Shown here: positions 1 through 3,500 of the stretch, piece after piece
Layout: every line of letters begins with the position of its first letter
How positions within the stretch are numbered: the first letter of the stretch is position 1
NCBI GenBank assembly: GCA_027485365.1
Contig: JAIXRD010000123.1
Coordinates: 1-5,802 of the forward strand
DNA: 5,802 bases
Source: Cryomorphaceae bacterium
GTDB lineage: Bacteria > Bacteroidota > Bacteroidia > Flavobacteriales_D > Crocinitomicaceae
Reading direction: 5' to 3'
Position numbers and translations under genes: made by a program
Notes under the pieces: generated by a model
Told to the model about the DNA's origin: nothing
What the model saw: the letters and a program-made list of their open reading frames with translations, nothing else
Databases searched by the model: none

Positions 1-525
1 ATGATGGAATTGTACCGTTCAGAATACAAATGGGTTGATGTTCGTACGCGCTTGTGGGCTAAACAAAAAGAAATAGAAACAGGCGTAGATGCGCAAATAT
101 GGGTTGGTGCGAATTATTTCACCCAATCTATTTACTACAAAGTTCCATTTGCCCCCCTTTTTAATATTCAGGATAGTATTTATGTCTTAGATTTTCAATC
201 CGATCAAATGACAGTCTATACCCCAATGGGGGAAGTGAGCAGACGAACCCCCTTACTGTTTCACTATCATAAAGATAAAACGGGGTGGAAGCGTGTTATT
301 CTCAAGGATGAATCATCGCAAGCACTTTATGCCTTATTCGAAAAAGATGGAATTTCTATGTTAGGTAAAATCGATTTAACTACCGGTACAATCGACAGTA
401 AACATCGATTATATCATAAGTACGTAGAAAAAATTCGCATTCACCGCGGTAACGTCTATTATATTTATCGGCCTTTTGAATCCATTCAAAAACGATTTTT
501 ATATAAGGAACGGTTATTTGACTAG
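1..525 (+). CDS. C-terminal part of an unrecognised, beta-propeller-like protein (probably 5'-truncated by the window edge)
   Basis: I do not recognise this family with confidence. The frame is open from the first base and ends at TAG (523-525), giving 174 residues. ATG occurs at 1-3 and again at 4-6, but no upstream sequence is visible to show a ribosome binding site, and the N-terminus has no signal peptide or membrane segment, so the true start probably lies outside the window. The protein shows strand-rich, blade-like stretches near residues 58-79 (SIYVLDF, then a G-E turn), 107-133 (ALYALFEKDG, then KIDLTTGTI) and 143-170 (IRIHRGNVYYIYRPFES, then FLYKE). The 'ID-x-TTG' and 'G-x-VYYIY' patterns resemble six-bladed beta-propeller proteins of Bacteroidota; this is inference. 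It is rich in Lys and Arg, the opposite of its neighbour. It converges on the giant adhesin gene and overlaps its 3' end by 12 bp, so the two are not co-transcribed. That it is a real gene is likely; its function is unknown. Confidence 0.72.
   Translation: MMELYRSEYKWVDVRTRLWAKQKEIETGVDAQIWVGANYFTQSIYYKVPFAPLFNIQDSIYVLDFQSDQMTVYTPMGEVSRRTPLLFHYHKDKTGWKRVILKDESSQALYALFEKDGISMLGKIDLTTGTIDSKHRLYHKYVEKIRIHRGNVYYIYRPFESIQKRFLYKERLFD
514..525. other. 12-bp tail-to-tail overlap of convergent genes
   Basis: The + strand gene stops at TAG 523-525 and the - strand gene stops at TAA, the complement of 514-516. The last three codons before the + stop therefore lie within or just beyond the other gene's stop, and there is no intergenic DNA. 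I see no GC-rich hairpin with a T-run on either strand nearby, so termination must occur inside the opposing gene or by another mechanism. Confidence 0.9.
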
Positions 526-3500
526 CGTTACATGTCCATTTGCATTGATTGAATCTTGATCAGGGACATCATAACTTACTTTCCAATTGTAGGCTCCAAA
601 CTGACATAACTTACCTTTGTATTTTCCATCCCAACCGTCACCTGGTTTATTACTTTCAAAGATGAGTTGACCCCAACGATTGTAAACCTCAAATCGATAA
701 TATTTCACTTGGTCAGTATTACTTATTATCGGGGTAAAGACGTCGTTTAATCCATCCCCATTCGGAGTAAATGCGTTAGGTACCGTTAATCGAACAACAT
801 CGGTGCTTTGAACTACATTGTACGCTGTATCTGTACATCCATTGACATCATATACAACCAACATCACATTGTAATCTGCAATGGTAGATGCAGGATAAAA
901 GTAACTTGGATTATCCTGTGTAGATGAACCTCCATCACCAAACTGCCATAAGGATCCGGTATAGTTTTGAGAGTTATTTATGAAGTCAATTCCTCCAGTC
1001 ACAAAGTCAATTTCAGGGGAAGCAGTAGTAAAGGCAGCTGTTGGTCCCGGCACAACACAAACTGCATTTGAAATGGTCGTATCTGCTGTACATCCATTGG
1101 TATTGGTAATTAATAGTGTAACATCTACACAACCTATGTTGTTAAAGTCCACGTTAAATTGATTGGATGAGTACGTTAATCCATTCGAGAACGTCCATAA
1201 TGCCGTTGAAAAATTACCGATACTCGAATTTGTAAAGGTTACCGTCGATGGTAAGCAAACAATATTATCGCTTACCGTAAATGAGGCAATAAACGGAGGA
1301 GGCGTAGTCAACACATCGGTTGCTGTAGCCGTACATCCATTGGCATCTGTTATATTCACAATATAATTTCCTGGGGCCAATGCGCTTGCAATGCTACCCG
1401 TTTGACCTGTAGGTGTCCAAACATAACTATATGGAGCGGTACCGCCAAGTGTATTTGCAGTGAGTTGACCATCATTATATCCATAGCAACTTACGGGTAC
1501 TTGGGTAATGTTGGCACTTAATGGTGCTAACGGTTGGGTAACAGTTATTTGTGCTGAACTAACACAGTTATTCGCATCTGTTATCGCGATGATGTATTGA
1601 CCTGGAGGAATGTTATTCAAATCTTGGGTAAATTGCCCCGTGGTCCAAAAATATGTGAAAGGTCCTGTACCGCCCTGAGGTGTAACATCGATCGCTCCAT
1701 CGGCATATCCAAAACAAGATACGTTGGTTACGGTATAACCAACGGTTAGTGGAAACGCAGGTTGTGTTATATTAACGCTCATTACCGCAATACACCCATT
1801 GGCATCTGTTACGGTTACATTGTATATTCCAGCAATTAAGTTTTGAATATCTTGACTAGTAGCACTATTGCTCCAACTGTAGGTATACGGGGAGGTGCCT
1901 CCACTTACAGAAAGGTTAATCGATCCGGTATTATTACCAAAACATAATACATTCACGTGTGATTCTTGCAGTAAAATTGGCGCTTGAGGTTGTGTAATCG
2001 TAGCGGTAGCTGATACGGTACATCCGAGGTTGTCAGTAACAACAACGTTATAGCTTCCAGCAAGTAGATTGCTTACGGTTTGGCTTACTTGGTTATTACT
2101 CCATTGATATGTATAGGGTCCTTGTCCTCCCGCTGGATTAGCTGTTATTGCTCCAGTTGCAAATCCGTTGCAGTTTACATTAATTTGGGTTAAACTCACC
2201 GTAAGCACCGGTGGTTGGTTAATGGTGATGGTAACTGAAGATGAACATCCGTTTGCATCAGTAATCGGGTAGGTGTAAGTTCCCGCCGGTACAGTGAAGG
2301 ATCCGGTACCTGTGTATGGCGCTGTTCCTCCAATAGCTGTTATGGTAATTACACCAGTTCCTGCATTACAAACAATTGGTGATGTTATATTGGCTACCGC
2401 CTGAAGCGTATTCGGTTGAGTAATGGTTATTGTTGTACTCGCAGTACATCCATTCGCGTCCGACACATTATATGTATATGTTCCTGCGATTACAGTAAAG
2501 TTCCCTTGTCCAATATATCCTGGCGTACCGCCTGAAGCACTAATATTTATTATTGCTGTTCCACCGTTACATAACACTGGTGAAACCAAGGTTGCGTTGG
2601 CAACCAATAAGGTTGGTTGGCTAATAAAGATTGAGGTGGTATCCTGACAACCATAAGAATCCGTTATAGTAAAATTATTCCAACCGGCAGATACGGTAAA
2701 GTTTCCTGTTCCTGAGACTGAAGGTGTTCCTCCTGTTGATGAAATAGAAACAGTTGCTGTACCCCCAAAACACAACACATTCGTTGTTTGATTTGCTAAT
2801 GCAATTAGCTGATTAGGTTGATTCACCGTAATCGTGGTAGAATCTAAACATCCATTGGCATCGGTCACATAGTATGTCTGTGTTCCTGCGCTTTGTAAGA
2901 ATGAACCAGTTCCTGTATAGGGTTGGGTTCCTCCAACAGCACTAACAACCACCGTTGCATTTCCACCAAAACAGAAAACAGGCGAACTGATGCTTGAATT
3001 AGCAATTAATTGACTTGGTTGCGTAATGGTAACTTGGTTTGTGCTTTGACACCCATTGGTATCTGTAACAACTACAGAATATAATCCGGGTACTAAATTC
3101 GAAGTGCTTGCGGTGGTATCTGCATTCGACCATAAATATTGATACCCTGGTGTTCCTCCAATTGGGGTAACCGTTGCGCTTCCATTACCTGCATTGAAAC
3201 AGCTTACATTTTGACCGCTTATACTTGTAAGCAATTGAGTAGGTTGGTTAATAAATAAGTTGATCACAAATGAACATCCATTGGCATCGGTAATAGTAAA
3301 GGATTGATTACCAGCAGATACATTTATGTTTCCAGTTCCAACATAAGGTGCAATACCACCACTAGCTGAAATGTTAACGGTGGCTTGACCTCCAAAACAA
3401 GCGATTGGATTTACAATTGTTGCTGTAGCAGTTAATGCCGTAGGCTGTAATATCGTAATCGTTGCGGTATCTGAACATCCTTGAGCATCGTTTACTATAT

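Noticed and set aside
488..500. A5-CGA-T5 inverted repeat as a terminator for the adhesin gene
   Set aside because: The stem is A/T only, five base pairs, and lies inside the coding sequence of the + strand gene. Too weak to call a terminator.
532..569. Inverted repeat ATGTCC / GGACAT just beyond the + strand stop
   Set aside because: Six-bp arms with a 26-base gap, no T-run, inside the conserved sorting domain coding region. Likely chance.
980..1366. Two consecutive + strand open frames antisense to the adhesin (980-1162 and 1163-1366)
   Set aside because: They are mirror readings of the repeat coding sequence; the H-P-L-A/V-like motif they share is the antisense of the D-A-N-G-C codons. 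The minus frame shows strong, continuous domain conservation.
2423..2647. + strand open frame of 74 codons
   Set aside because: It is antisense to two type A repeats and contains the same H-P-F-A-S reading of the D-A-N-G-C codons. No independent signal for a gene.
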